Shown piece by piece: positions 22,810 through 33,618 of a stretch of DNA of 64,000 nucleotides. The notes under the pieces are model-generated. The model did not search any database, was not told the origin of the DNA, and saw only the letters and a list, made by a program, of their open reading frames with translations. How positions within the stretch are numbered: position 1 is the first letter of the stretch; every line of letters starts with the position of its first letter. Origin of the DNA: Allodiplogaster sudhausi (Eukaryota; Nematoda; Chromadorea; Rhabditida; Diplogasteridae); the NCBI GenBank assembly GCA_945643635.1, contig CALZFC010000101.1, positions 529,001 to 593,000 of the forward strand. Reading direction: 5' to 3'. Both the position numbers and the translations under genes were made by a program.

Positions 22810-23590
22810 AAAAAAGGAGCGAATTCAAGATTGTGTTTTCCCCTTTAAGTACGTCCTTGCGCCGAAGCCCGACACCAGTTTCCTCCCGCCGGCGAGCGTG
22901 CTGTTCTACGACTGCACGGCGCCCATTCTCTACCGACGGACGGCCTCGAGCGAAGCGGACGAGGCGCGGACTCGCGGCTCCGTCGACTACCGCCCGCTCT
23001 AAGACGAATTCGCACGCGTCGACAAGAAGACCGCGCGGTGGTCGGAGACGGTCACCGGCGTGCAAAGATTCTTCTTCTCGGCGGGCAAGTTCGGTGAGAG
23101 TCAGGTCAGTCTGTTTGTCTTATTCTTTTATTTTCCCTTAAACGTAACATTCTTCAAAAAAGATTTAATATGCAATGCAAGTAGATTAATAACTCTCATG
23201 TCAGAAATGAAAAGATTTGAGCTGGACGTGAAGATGCTGAGCGCGGAGGGCGTCGTGCACTCTCCAGGCGGCCGGGTCTTCTTCGTCCTCGACCGCATTT
23301 TATATCAGGCATATCATTTTCATTTCTTTTTTGAGAGACAAGAAATGTCCTATTATATTACATTACTATGTAGTTATCAGTAAGTTTATATGTAAACGTA
23401 GTCTATACAGGTACTTTTGTGACATCATTATCCAATTCCTCCCCCTTTCCAGATGCGCCTGGGGAGCGTGGCTCCGCAGAGTGAGATCGTCGTCTCCGTG
23501 TGCCGGTCGCTGTTCTCTATGAACTTCTCCGCCCAGCTCAAGAATGACTCTTTCTTTGACCATCGCTCCATTGCATTTTCTCTTTATTAA
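22810..23590 (+). pseudogene. Degenerate gene of unknown family, in-frame stop
   Basis: Three coding-like blocks are present on the plus strand. The first contains DCVFPFKYVLAPKPDTSFLP and YDCTAPILYRRTASSEADEA, meets a TAA near 23000, and continues in the same frame as DEFARVDKKTARWSETVTGV to a GT donor near 23105. The second (near 23205-23307) contains FELDVKMLSAEGVVHSPGGR and VFFVLDRILYQ. The third (23453-23590) starts MRLGSVAPQSEIVVSVCRSL and ends RSIAFSLY. Coding character continues on both sides of the stop, which suggests a recently broken gene. I cannot place it in a family. Confidence 0.45.
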
Positions 23591-24092
23591 TATGACTAAA
23601 ACAGTCCTCTCGCTCTTTAACTTCCATCAATCATTCGTATCTCATGACTTTGTTATTGTTCTTTCTGCGAGCATGAAAGTGAATGAATCGAATGCAATTG
23701 TCAATTATTGATTATTGAGGATTTGTCTTTCCTCTTTGTATCCCTGTTACGTCATTGAAGGAGAACTTCGTCGATTAAATAACAATGTAGAACTACCAAG
23801 TCTTGCGGAATATTCCTTGGCATGAGTCGTCCCCTCGCCTTTGTTACTTGGTTACTGTAAGTCATCACAGCTTTTCTACTGCACTGTTTGGAGGAGCCTT
23901 CCATTCAACAGCTGCCCCAATCATTTCATTCTGCACGTAGACAGTGATAAAAAGAAAGCATTTTATTCCCTGAGAAGTTCATAAATATACAACAGATAAT
24001 ATGTACAAACTCTAGCATTGCACGAAACTAAACGGAAGAGAGAAAGTGGGGCAGATTAAAAAAGGATTTAGCAGAGGAGGAATAGAAGGGGT
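23591..24092. other. Intergenic, left end of segmental duplication A
   Basis: From about 23780 the sequence is homologous to 44305 onward (for example CCAAGTCTT, then CATCACAGCTTTTC). No gene. In the B copy an RRM-coding segment interrupts this stretch. Confidence 0.55.
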
Positions 24093-25391
24093 TCAGTAGG
24101 GGCTGGCTGGCTTGACAATGGGGGCCGCGGCGATGGCCGGAGAGGGCTGAGGTGCGTAGTTGGAGGGGAGGGAGACCGGCGCTAGACGGGCAGGAAACGG
24201 CTGGGCTGGGTACGACGGGGCAGTCTAAAACGAGTGAGAATATGGTAATGTTTAAAGAGTACTAAGAGACAATATGGCCGGCAATAGTTTCCCCTTCCAT
24301 TTTCAGATAATGTTTGTGCCCCAAGCTATTAAAGGAATATTTTAGTGGAAAAACTTACGCGAGAGGGCTCCGGGTAGGTAGCGGGAGTCTCGGGAACCGG
24401 GACGAGAATGTAGCGCGTGGAAAGAGGCTGGACACGGGCGGGCACCTCTGGCTGGTAAGTCACGGGCGCTGGGTCCTGGTAAGAAAGGTGGAATTAATGC
24501 TTTGGCATATTTCTAAGCCTAAATGCGAACCCGAGCAGGGAGAATGACGGGCGGGAGCGGCCGGTAGGTGGGAGCCGGAACATAGGGCGCAGAGGTGGTG
24601 ACCGGAGCGACGAAGTCCATCAGCTGGTATCCGCGCGTGGTCGTGTATGCCGGCTGCTGGTGGACAACCGCAGGAGGGGCCTGAGGGGGCGCGTAACGAG
24701 GGGAGCGGCCACCGTAACCGCCCGAGGGAAGGTCCTGAGCGGAAAAAAAATGGTAGTAAGACAGTAAGAGGAGAATTTTTGCTAGAAGTGCAGTAGTGTG
24801 AGTGAGAGAGAGACGAAGGATAGAAAGAGAGAAAGTGTTGGGTGAAGAATGAGTAAACTGACGGAGGAAGTCTCCTCAGCCCCGTATCCGGTCTCAGTCG
24901 TCGTGCTCGGGATATCGCTGAAGAGAGGAGCCGACGTGGTGGGAGCGTAGTTCTCAGTGGAGGGAGACGCGTAGTTCTCAGTGGAGGGAGAGGCGTAGTC
25001 GAGAGAGACGGCCGGGGCCTGCAAAGGGGACAAATTAAAATTTTGAGCGATACAAGCTAAATATACCTTAAACAATGTTTTGGAAGATGGACAGAAATCT
25101 GCATGCAAGAAAGTGAGAGAAGAATATGAGAGAGCGAGAGAAAGAAGAAGAAAGAGAAAGAGAGAGAGATAGAGAGAATGAAAGGGAGAGGGTGCATGAG
25201 AGGGGAATATTAAAATAAATTTGATAACATACCATGGCGAAGGTGGTCGTCTCCTTGTCTGCGTAGCCTGGCTCAGTAGGCTTGAAGTCGTTGGACGGAA
25301 TCGGAGTGGTCGTGGACTGAGAGGGAATGACGTAGGCGAGAGACGCAGACGACGAGAGGAGAAGGAGAGTGAGGGACAGAGGGAGAGACAT
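24093..25391 (-). CDS. Secreted Thr/Pro/Tyr-rich protein, copy A
   Basis: The ATG at 25391 gives a typical signal peptide, MSLPLSLTLLLLSSSASLA, then YVIPSQSTTTPIPSNDFKPT. Later exons add SLDYASPSTENY, in which YASPSTEN is repeated, then SDIPSTTTETGYGAEE, GGYGGRSPRYAPPQAPPAVV, RPLPPVILP and a Pro/Ala-rich end finishing IVKPASPY (stop at 24093). It is low in complexity and rich in Pro, Thr, Tyr, Ala and Ser, with no Cys pattern or known domain. It is secreted, and an extracellular or structural role (cuticle, egg or seminal material) is possible but is inference. A TATA box (25428-25435) sits 37 bp upstream of the ATG. About six exons; introns are GA-rich on the plus strand (CT on the coding strand). 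Paralogue at 45114-46447. Confidence 0.8.
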
Positions 25392-25427
25392 CTTGACAGA
25401 CTGATGGGGTGCAGGTGCTGGGGCTCC

Positions 25428-25435
25428 CTTTTATA
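25428..25435 (-). promoter_or_regulatory. TATA box of secreted protein gene A
   Basis: TATAAAAG on the minus strand in GGGTATAAAAGGGAGC context; the same context occurs at 46485-46492. Confidence 0.65.
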
Positions 25436-25520
25436 CCCGGACAGAGAGGGAAGGGACTGCGCCAGAGGTTTGGTAGTGCGTGACAACGTGGAGGATCCGA
25501 GCATTTTGAAAGCGTCGTAA

Positions 25521-25561
25521 TGATCTACATCCAATTTCTCACGAACGCCGCATGTAGATCA
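25521..25561. promoter_or_regulatory. Conserved inverted motif upstream of secreted protein gene A
   Basis: TGATCTACAT and ATGTAGATCA are separated by about 21 bases including CCAATTTCTCACGAACGC. The arrangement is kept upstream of gene B (about 46576-46616) although nearby sequence has drifted. It could be an activator site or hairpin; function is inferred only from conservation. Confidence 0.4.
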
Positions 25562-26395
25562 AAGTGGGACTCATTTTTATTGTTGACAATTATCACGTAC
25601 GAATGAGCTCGCACTGTGAATCCCCAATAATCCCCCCCAACATTAGTGAATTTGTCTTTCCGTCTTTTCACGCGCAAGATATGTATCCATCAATCTTGCA
25701 GGGAGGAAGCGAGAGATCCAGAAGCTTAAACCCCCTCCAATGACTGAACAATTGTCTGTTTCACAACGATGAGAAGGAATGATATACAACATAAAAAACA
25801 GTTTGCTAGCATCAATGAAGAGAAAATGCGAAAAAGTGAGCCAATCGTTCTTCTTTCCAACCGAAATAATTTTTGACTTGTAAGGAGACACAGCATGTTT
25901 CACCTTTGACCACTGCTCTCCCTGGGATCACCGCAATATGAATTCTAAATATTCACTCATAATTTTATTAGATAGTGGAGTCTGGCAAACACCAATTGTG
26001 TTTTATTCATCAATATTTTGTTTCTTTCAGGCGTTTCTTTCAATCTTTCCTTACTTCCATATTTTTAATTCTGTATTGTTTCATGCATCTACAAGGTGCT
26101 CGTTATCAGAGTTTGTCAATGAAAGAAAAGGGATACAGGGTTGCAGAGATCGAGAATGCAGTGAGAAAGGGACAGAAGCAGATGCGAAGAGGGCAAGAGA
26201 GAAAGAGCAGAAGGAAGGGGGAGGACGAGAGAGTGAGAGACGGACGAAGAGACGTCTTCCGTCTTCAGTGGTTCTAATTCTCTTCGCAATGTTACTAAAC
26301 GAGAGAGTACTGAAAAGGTCAAAACCAAACAACTTGCACCACCAAAACAAATAGACACCTTCAATGACCTCAGCGTATCAGGAAGCATGCAGAAT
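25562..26395. other. Intergenic between secreted protein gene A and PTP-like gene A
   Basis: No exon recognised. Contains TTGACAATTATCACGTACGA, kept in copy B near 46635, then AT-rich and GA-rich sequence (26150-26260). Confidence 0.45.
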
Positions 26396-26570
26396 TCACA
26401 AGGTCACATCGGCCTTGCGCAGCTTTTTCTTGACGTGCTTCTGAAAGCGGGCGACGAATCTCCCGACCGATTCCACGAGGGCAGGCGGGCAGGGGCCGGA
26501 GATGGCGAGAGTGAGCAGCAAGACATGCAGATGCAGGTACGACACGTGGCTGTCGATGGCCTGGAGGAGC

Positions 26571-26606
<36 letters not shown>

Positions 26607-27886
26607 GAGGGAGAGAGAAGGGAGGAGACAGAGAGGTGAGAGGGAGAGGAGAGAGAGAAAGAAAGAGAGGGGAAGAGAAGAGAGAGGGGAAGAGAAGAGA
26701 GAGGAGAAAGAAGAGAGAGGAGAAAGAAGAGAGAAGGGAGAGCCAAGGGACGAGAGCATGTAATAGTGAAGGAGCAGCCTGACGAGGTGTCGATGCGAGC
26801 GAGCCTCGCGGACGATGTCCGCCATGTCGAGGTCTTCGCGGCGGGACACGCGGTACGCGGCCAACTCGAGGGCGGGCAGAGTCATGGCGCGGTCGATGCC
26901 AAACATGCCGTGGATCACAATCGGGCGGTAGTCGGCCTTTCTGGAAGGAGAGAGAGAAAGATAGAGAGAGAAAAGATAGAGAGCGAAAAAAGAGATAGAG
27001 ATACTTCTTGATCCAGCTCCAGAACTGGAGAACGGGGTCCACCGAGGGCGGCGCCAGCCGCGCCGGCCAGCCCATCATCTCAGCATGCAGAACCGATACC
27101 GTCCTCCGTTTCCTGATAAAGAGTGGAAGAGGAAAATACATAAACCTATAAATCGATGATTTCAATAATAGGTGGATTCATTTCTTGAAACGAACTTGTA
27201 GCTGATCTCGAGCTGCGTAATGTTGAAGAGTTCCTTGTACTTGGCGAGCGCGCCGGAGGGAGAGACGCGCGCGATCCGCTTGACGCGGCAGTGGCTGAAG
27301 GGGCGGATCTCGCCGTCCTCGCTCGGCACGTACGCCGCCACCTTCTGCCCGTCTGAGACTATTCGTCGATGACTTTTTGTTTGCCAAGAGTTTGGTAAAC
27401 CTTTGAAGAATCGATAATCGACTTTAATAACAGTGATTTATTTGAATAATTTTGAATCTTTTGTCGCATCTTTAAAAATCGCTCTTCCGCCTAATAAAGA
27501 GCTCGAATTCAAAATGAAACTCGCCCTCCTCGAAGGCGCAGACCATGGCGATGAGTGCCACTTCCTCGTGGACGCACATTCTCCAGAAGTCATCGACCGT
27601 CTCGCGGGTCGGCGCCTTCAAAGCAAGTACTCTTTTACTATTATCTCTTTTCTTCAAGTAAAATATTGATTACAAAGTTAAATTAATATTCCAAATAAAA
27701 CAAGATTACCTGGGTGACGATGTAATCCCGGCCTGTCGGGAGGTGCAGCCAATTCGCGTGGATAAAGTCATCCCCGTTCTTCGAAGGGAGGACGACACGA
27801 CTGTTCATTAGGCAGGGAACGTCTGAGTCGCTGCAGAGAAAGTGAGATAAGGAGGAGAGAGAGGGGGAGCAAGGAGAGGAGACGAC

Positions 27887-27921
<35 letters not shown>

Positions 27922-29093
27922 AGAAGAGAACAAGTATTACGTACCGCTCCTTGGATGATTGCTTGTGGAAGCAGGCGTTGGGCGTGATGTAGTCGTTTAG
28001 GTTATTGACGTACTCCTCAGCTATGGTGCGGATGGACTGCAAGATAGACTCATTATAACAGCCGAGAGAGAGAGGACTGAGAAGTGAGGGAAAGTTTACC
28101 GTAGTCGAGATCCTCTCCGCCCACTTGATGATCCTCTTTCGCCTGGTCTCCTGAAATATTTTTCCGCACATTTTGATTTTCAAATTATTCGTTTCATTAT
28201 AATTAATTGTAAGTGTCAAGAAGAGTTGAGGGTGGCCTGTTTAATATCCCAAAGAGGAGCAACTGGCAGTTCCCTCTCTCCTGGACGGCTTGGGTTCGCG
28301 TTCTTTCTTGGCCGACGCCACAGGATGCTTGTCCTTCAGTTGTTTCTTGGCCGACGACACGTGCCCCTCCGCTTTCGGCGCCTGCTTCTGCTTGAGTTCC
28401 TTCTTTGACGGCGCCAGAGGCTCCTCTGTTTTCGCCGCCAGCTTCTGCTCGAGGTCTTTCGGCGCGGGTGCCACGGACTCCTCCTTTCTCGGCGCCTGCT
28501 TGTCTTTAAGTTCTTTCGGCGCTGGCGCCACGGACTCCTCCGCTCTCGGCACGAGGTCGAACTTCATCTTCGTGCCGTCATCAAAGACGACATTCTGCAA
28601 GGGATTGTTATTGCATAATGATAATCACTGAAAAAAATTTTTTTGCCCCTTTTTTTGTATGCGACTTTAGGCAAAACAAGAGTGAACGCAAAAATTTCCA
28701 TCGCCATTATCATTTTCCGTTTCGAAATATTACAAGAACTCTTTAAAGTTTATGTGGCACAATATTAAAGCGCCTTGGATTCAATTGGAGAGAACAATTC
28801 TTCGATAGCAAAACGTCACTTTTAGTGGAAGAGCTATGTAGCTGTAAGAGAGAGAAGTTATAGGAAATCATTTCAGGCCACTGATATTATGCTGGACGAT
28901 TCAAACTTTGAGTTCAAACTTATGGGAATAAAATTTCTTTTATTTCAAATTTATAAAATAATTAAAGTCGAAATATCAAGATTATAAAGAATTGTAGCAC
29001 GAGGACGACGAAAGCACGAATTCTGACCAAAGTGGTCTTGGCATTCTTCGAAACCCGGCAGATTTGCCCATTCTGCTGTACCCCGTCTCCCAT
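26396..29093 (-). CDS. PTP-like pseudophosphatase, copy A
   Basis: Multi-exon protein with a tyrosine-phosphatase domain that should be inactive. Exon 1 (ATG 29093) gives MGDGVQQNGQICRVSK. Exon 2 begins NVVFDDGTKMKFDLV and carries four diverged 19-residue Lys/Glu/Pro repeats (APAPKEL/APAPKDL type, about 28300-28560). The PTP domain follows: ETRRKRIIKWAERISTT, YITPNACFHK, DFIHANWLHLPTGRDYIVTQ, TVDDFWRMCVHEEVALIAMV, FNITQLEISYK, then GWPARLAPPS in place of the WPD loop. The catalytic signature reads VIHGMFGIDRAM, so the nucleophilic Cys is Gly (codon 26907-26909) and the WPD Asp is Ala (27061-27063). The Arg of the loop is kept. The second intron appears to use a GC donor where copy B has GT. 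A TATA box lies near 29176-29185. Compare the C. elegans EGG-3/4/5 pseudophosphatases. Confidence 0.85.
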
Positions 29094-29175
29094 CTCCAGA
29101 ACAAGAACGAGAAGTCACAGTCAGCCGACCAGCGTGGAGAAAAGTGAGAAGAATGATTTTGATAGCGGCAGAAAT

Positions 29176-29185
29176 CTTTTATATA
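29176..29185 (-). promoter_or_regulatory. TATA box of PTP-like gene A
   Basis: TATATAAAAG on the minus strand about 90 bp upstream of the ATG at 29093; counterpart in copy B at 50216-50223. Confidence 0.6.
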
Positions 29186-29471
29186 CCTTTCAAAAATGTT
29201 ATCAGTGCAATCCGTGCGCTTCACTTATTTAAAGGAAAAACATTTTTTGAAATAACAAATGTGAAACTAAAAGTTCACGAGGATGCACTCGTATAAAGAA
29301 TAAAGAATTTCACACTCGCACTTTCACATTCTCCTTACAATTCTTCATCGCTGATGGTTGACTCTCCGTGCTTCTCTCGTCTACTTTTTCTTCTCACTCA
29401 CTCGTTCTCTCTCTCCTTCTTTCTGTCCCCTTTCCCCCTCTCTCTCTCACTCTCTCTCTCTCTCTCTCTGC

Positions 29472-29519
29472 ATGAAGGATAACGAACCCATGCCCATGAG
29501 CACAAGAGGCTCTTCCTGA
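29472..29519 (+). pseudogene. Relic first exon of the small gene at 9314
   Basis: ATG gives MKDNEPMPMSTRGSS and then TGA. It aligns with MADNEPVPKSAIS of the gene at 9314, and the C/T-rich leader and the upstream GATGGTTGACTCTCCGT (compare GACGGTCGACTCTTCGT near 9230) also match. No downstream exons were found. A second relic is at 50591. Confidence 0.55.
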
Positions 29520-29861
29520 GTAATGCATATACATAAATCCAGAATAAAATATGTATCAGATTGAATAGAAACACAACTGCTTTGCCTAAGAAAAGGCGAA
29601 CAACTTTCATGTTGGCCTCACTCAGTGCGATCGCAGAAAGCAACTGACGCCATTTAGGCTACCGTAACTTTTGTAACTTTTGTTATTTGGGTTGCCGTAA
29701 GCTTTGTAAGTTAAACCATATGGGTTGCATTCATTTAATTGCAAAAGGTTTCATTGTCAACGTATAGAAACAAATTTATCTCGGGGCAAGAATCGGAATT
29801 GCCAAGTGGAGATTGACGCGTCTGAAGGGCGGAGCCTACAACTTCTTTGGGTGGGCGGGGC
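29520..29861. other. Intergenic, right end of duplication A
   Basis: Homology to copy B fades near 29612. No gene seen; short GGGCGGGGC repeats occur at the 3' end of the next gene. Confidence 0.4.
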
Positions 29862-32800
29862 CTATTTCTTCTTCGGGTGGGCGGGGCGAGCGGGAGGCTG
29901 CTTCGGCGCCACTTCGAACTCGACGAATGGGAGGCCGGCCTCGTCGATGCCGCGGTGGATGCGGAATTCGATGTCGTTGCGAGAGGACTTCTGAGCCATT
30001 CGAAATCGTTCAAATTCAAATTGGCGGGAAAATAGATATTCCTTTGCCTCGAAGATGTGGTTGGCGTCCGCGATGAGCGACGCGATGAACGCGTCCTCGC
30101 GCACGCCCGGCGCGTGGCAGGGATCGGCCTGCCGGCACGGCCGCAAGGCGCCGCGCTCAAAGTCCGCGACTTCGGCACCTGCGAACAGATCTCTTTAGGC
30201 TCCGCCCACCATTAGGCTCCGCTCACCAGTCCACTCACATTCATATTATTTCAATTTCACTGGGATCTTAATCTTTTTCCCTCGCAATAATGCAAAACCA
30301 TTGATGGGGAGGGCACGGCGGGCCGGCGGAAGAGCCGCCAGAAGATCCACCGGCTCAGCACGAAGCTGCTTGGGAAGAGTGGCAACGCGGGCCTGGAAGG
30401 GATGGGAAATTAGGTTCATTTTAGTTGAACTTATTGTTTTTGTCTTTTTTTAATTTCAAAAACGGCTTGAAAAGCGGGAAAAGGCCAAGCACCTCCACAG
30501 CTCGGAGAGTGCTGCCGGAGATGCCGCCGATGGTACTGAAGAGGAAGCAGATTTGAACAGATAAGAAAAGAGAATAGGAGACAGAATCCCCACTGGTAGT
30601 AGAAGGTTCCCGAGCTGCCCTCGAACGCCGCTTCGACGTCCTTGTCATACTTGTCCTCCTGAATTACATGAATTATTCTTCTTTCCTCAGTCCACACAAA
30701 ATTCAAGATGAATTCAGATTACAAGGCAAAACTTTCTTGTTTTCGAACCTTGTTCACCTCCTTGACGTAGGTGATCCTGGCGGGGAGGCGGGCTTGAACC
30801 TGCGAATAGATACTTCGTTAAAGGAGCCGTTCACTGAATAATTAATGTGTTTTTATGAGCGTGCATCAATTCACAGTTGTCTACATAGTTCCCGAAAGTT
30901 TAACCGTTTTTCTCTACTTGTTATAAAGTTAAAGGAGCATGAAACCCATTCTTTTTATCACTTAAGCTATTACACGAGTCAGTCTATGAACTTCATGCGA
31001 ACACTTCTGCATAGTAAAAAGATTCAAAAGTACAGCATTTGCGAGAAATTTACATTTAAAAAATGTGCCTGTATCAGGGAAATTTTTGGTGCTGTACGAT
31101 ATATTTCTGTTTTTTGTATGTTAAGCAGAAATTTAACTCCAGGATATTCACCACCGGCCTGTAGGCGGGAAAATATTTTTTAAACATCATCTCTTGCATT
31201 GTCGAAATAAATGAAAACAACCATCTCCAGTCCATTTTTCTCTGTTCGTTTGTAATTCTGCGATGATTCCCATGGAAATATCAAAATTCCGAAAAAAATT
31301 TCACGATCAAAATTTTTCGAAAAGTTTTTACTAGTCCGTGTGCACTGTTTTTCAGTGCAAATATTATTTTAAAAGAGAATTGAATTACAGTATCTCGGAA
31401 GATTCTACAGGGTTTTCCGCGTAGGAGTTTTCGGTGTTCATGCTCCTTTAAGAGAAAAATATGGCTCTGCAAAATTTTCTTTACTGTAGGCGCTAGGAAC
31501 TCTCCTATTTCCCAAGCCTTCTAACAATAAGCATAAAAAGGGCTAAATGTTTGTCGGCGCGCATTCAAAATGGTACCACGGTAGATAATTATTTCTATCC
31601 TTGCCTCCTGTAACAATACTTTTAATATGATCCAGTTGTTTGATTTGTATTATGGACATTTTATTATGCTAATTGCTTTAGATTATTGTAAAATTCTAAA
31701 TAATTTGGAAGGAGCGATTTATGTGAATCTCTCGCCACCTCGGTGTTTTCGACGGAGCTCGAAGAGGATGAGGAGAGAGTGGTGAACAGATTCTCGACGG
31801 AAGTGAGAAGGGGGGCCAAGTTCTCCCCTAGTTTAGTGGGCGGGTCTCCGGGCTGAGTGGGCGTGGCTCCAAGCTCAGTGGGCGTGGCTCCAGGCTGGAT
31901 GGGCGTGGCTCCAGGCTGGATGGGCGTGGCTCCAGTCAGGGTCTCAGCCTTCTTCAGAAAATAGGATGCTGAAAATTTTGGGATAAATGAGAATTTTAAC
32001 ATACTTATTAGAATAAATCATTTGAAATTTAAATTAATCTTTTTTTTTATTATAATTAGTTGGCATTGTTCTGCATAAATTAAAGTTGAATAAACGTTGA
32101 TATTAAATAGGTTAAGAAACAGGGGTGGCCGGGGGCCGAAAATATCCGGCCCCGGCCCCTAGGGTTGGCACCGGCCCCAGAGGTCGGCCCCGGCCCCCAT
32201 GGTCGGCTCCGAAGGAGGCCCCAGCTCCAAAGCAAAAAAATTTTCTTAAAAAAAAATTCGCGTCGGGGGAAAAATTCAGCCAAAATTGAGAAAATGCGTA
32301 TGCGCTATACATCTGTATCGCATACTGAATAAAGCGTGGCATATTTGATCATAAATTGGCTCATAATATGTTCAACTGGGGGTTAACATAATTTAATTAC
32401 CCACAGCCCCCAGGGTAGGCCCTGGCCCCGGCCCCAGAGGTCGGCCCCGGCCCCGGCCCCGGCCCCAGAGGTCGGCCCCGGCCCCCGCTCCAGAGCTCGG
32501 CCCCGGCCCCGGCCCCGGGGGCCGGGGCCGGCCACCGCTGTTGAGAAATAGCTCCGATAACGCACCGCTCGGAATCTTCGCCTTCTTCGCCTCTTCGTCA
32601 TTTTGCTTGCCTCCGTCCTCCTTCACTTCGTATCTCGCGGAGGGTGGCAGAGCGAGAGGAGAAGGCAACGGAAGCGCAGTGCGCAGCGACTCTGTGTCCT
32701 GCAGCGAAAAGATAGAATGATGTGGTTTGTGCCCTGGCAGACTACAGAATCGCACTCTACAGTATCCCTTGACTGACCTCGAACTCTTCCTCAGCCACTC

Positions 32801-33064
32801 GCTCGCTGCGCATGTTCTTCGTCATGCTTGCAGTGAGGGGCCGGCCGTCCTCGCCCGGGATCACCAGCTGCGAAGTCGGCTAAACCCATTTTACTTACAA
32901 AATATCAATACTGAAAATGTTTTTCACATCCAGCGAATGAGAAGAGAAGCGGAGAAGTCAGAGGAAGAGGGAGAGGAACTGTTTGTTTTAGAGAAAAAGG
33001 AAAATCCGCTGACAACTTTCTTGATTCGCTTTCGCGAGTCATCAAACTTGGAAGAGCCGACCAT
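29862..33064 (-). CDS. Unknown protein with heptad ATP/QP repeats, about ten exons
   Basis: I do not recognise the family. The proposed ATG at 33064 gives MVGSSKFDDSRKRIKK. Consistent phases join LVIPGEDGRPLTASMTKNMR, DTESLRTALPLPSPLALPPS, ASYFLKKAETLTG and then five heptads of GATPIQP/GATPTEL/GDPPTKL type (21-bp repeats at 31835-31935). After a Ser run come ARITYVKEVNK, EDKYDKDVEAAFEGSSGTFY, IGGISGSTLRAVE, ARVATLPKQLRAEPVDLLAA, DFERGALRPCRQADPCHAPG, EDAFIASLIADANHIFEAK and FRIHRGIDEAGLPFVEFEVA, ending PARPAHPKKK. It is soluble, about 330 residues, with no signal peptide. Two introns carry transposons (30929-31451 and 32120-32540). It lies between PTP-like genes in the same direction. Splice phases agree at every junction I checked, which supports the model. 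Confidence 0.65.
30929..31451. mobile_element. 523-bp MITE with TTAAAGGAG termini in intron
   Basis: The ends are TTAAAGGAGCATGAA and the inverse TTCATGCTCCTTTAA. The interior is AT-rich and noncoding. It lies within an intron of the unknown gene. Similar TTAAAGGA ends are seen at 49425-49611 and 63396-63870, suggesting a family that may insert at TTAA. Confidence 0.65.
31835..31935. repeat. 21-bp coding minisatellite
   Basis: About five units of the GGCTGGATGGGCGTGGCTCCA type, in frame with the minus-strand gene, encoding Gly-Ala-Thr-Pro-x-x-Pro/Leu heptads. Confidence 0.8.
32120..32540. mobile_element. GC-rich non-autonomous hAT-like element, 421 bp
   Basis: Starts CAGGGGTGGCCGGGGGCCG and ends CCGGGGCCGGCCACCGCTG (imperfect TIRs of the hAT CAG...CTG kind). 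The flanking octamers TTAAGAAA (32112-32119) and TTGAGAAA (32541-32548) match at seven of eight bases, as expected for an 8-bp target duplication. The interior repeats GGCCCCGGCCCCAGAGGTC, so the minus strand is very G-rich. It lies in an intron. A 5' fragment is at 14204. Confidence 0.7.
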
Positions 33065-33618
33065 TCTCGACTGCGGGTTCGAGGGAAAGTGAAGAGGAGA
33101 AATGTGAGATCGGACCGACAATTGTGACGGTAATTAGAATATCATTCAAAGTTGCTGGAATAGAAAAAAATGCGAAATGTCATCTTAATTTTCTTTAATA
33201 GCGCACCTTACAGTGTTTGTATACGCTAATCTTTCCCAAGTATGTACATGTGTATGTATATCTGTAAAAGATACAGCCGCTGAATAAAAGACGGGAAATT
33301 AAAGCGCATGGGTGTGAAATGAGACTTAGATACATTTAAACAAGGACTCACTGGTATTGTCAAATGAGCTACACAAAATAATACCGATTTTTTCTCACGA
33401 CCATGTGTCTACTTTTCCTTTTTTGAAGACAACAGAGCGCTTTTATATTAGATGTCTGAAATCACGAAAAAACGCTTTATTCAAAAATAGGCGGAGGTAG
33501 CGTAGGGAGACTGTTGAGAAGCATTGGACAGACAAAAGGAACTCGGCAGGTAAAGGGGCGGTGCATGGTCAAGTGTTCCTAGAGTTGTCGAGGGGGAAAG
33601 AGGCGGGGCTTAGAGGGC
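33065..33618. other. Intergenic, nothing recognised
   Basis: AT-rich sequence between the 5' end of the unknown gene and the 3' end of PTP-like gene C. No coding exon or repeat seen. Confidence 0.5.

Larger units (their letters stand above)
23780..29612. repeat. Segmental duplication, copy A
   Basis: Same gene order and direction as 44305-50742: a Thr/Pro/Tyr-rich secreted protein gene, a PTP-like gene and a relic first exon. Homology includes introns, promoters and intergenic sequence. Boundaries are approximate. Confidence 0.8.
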
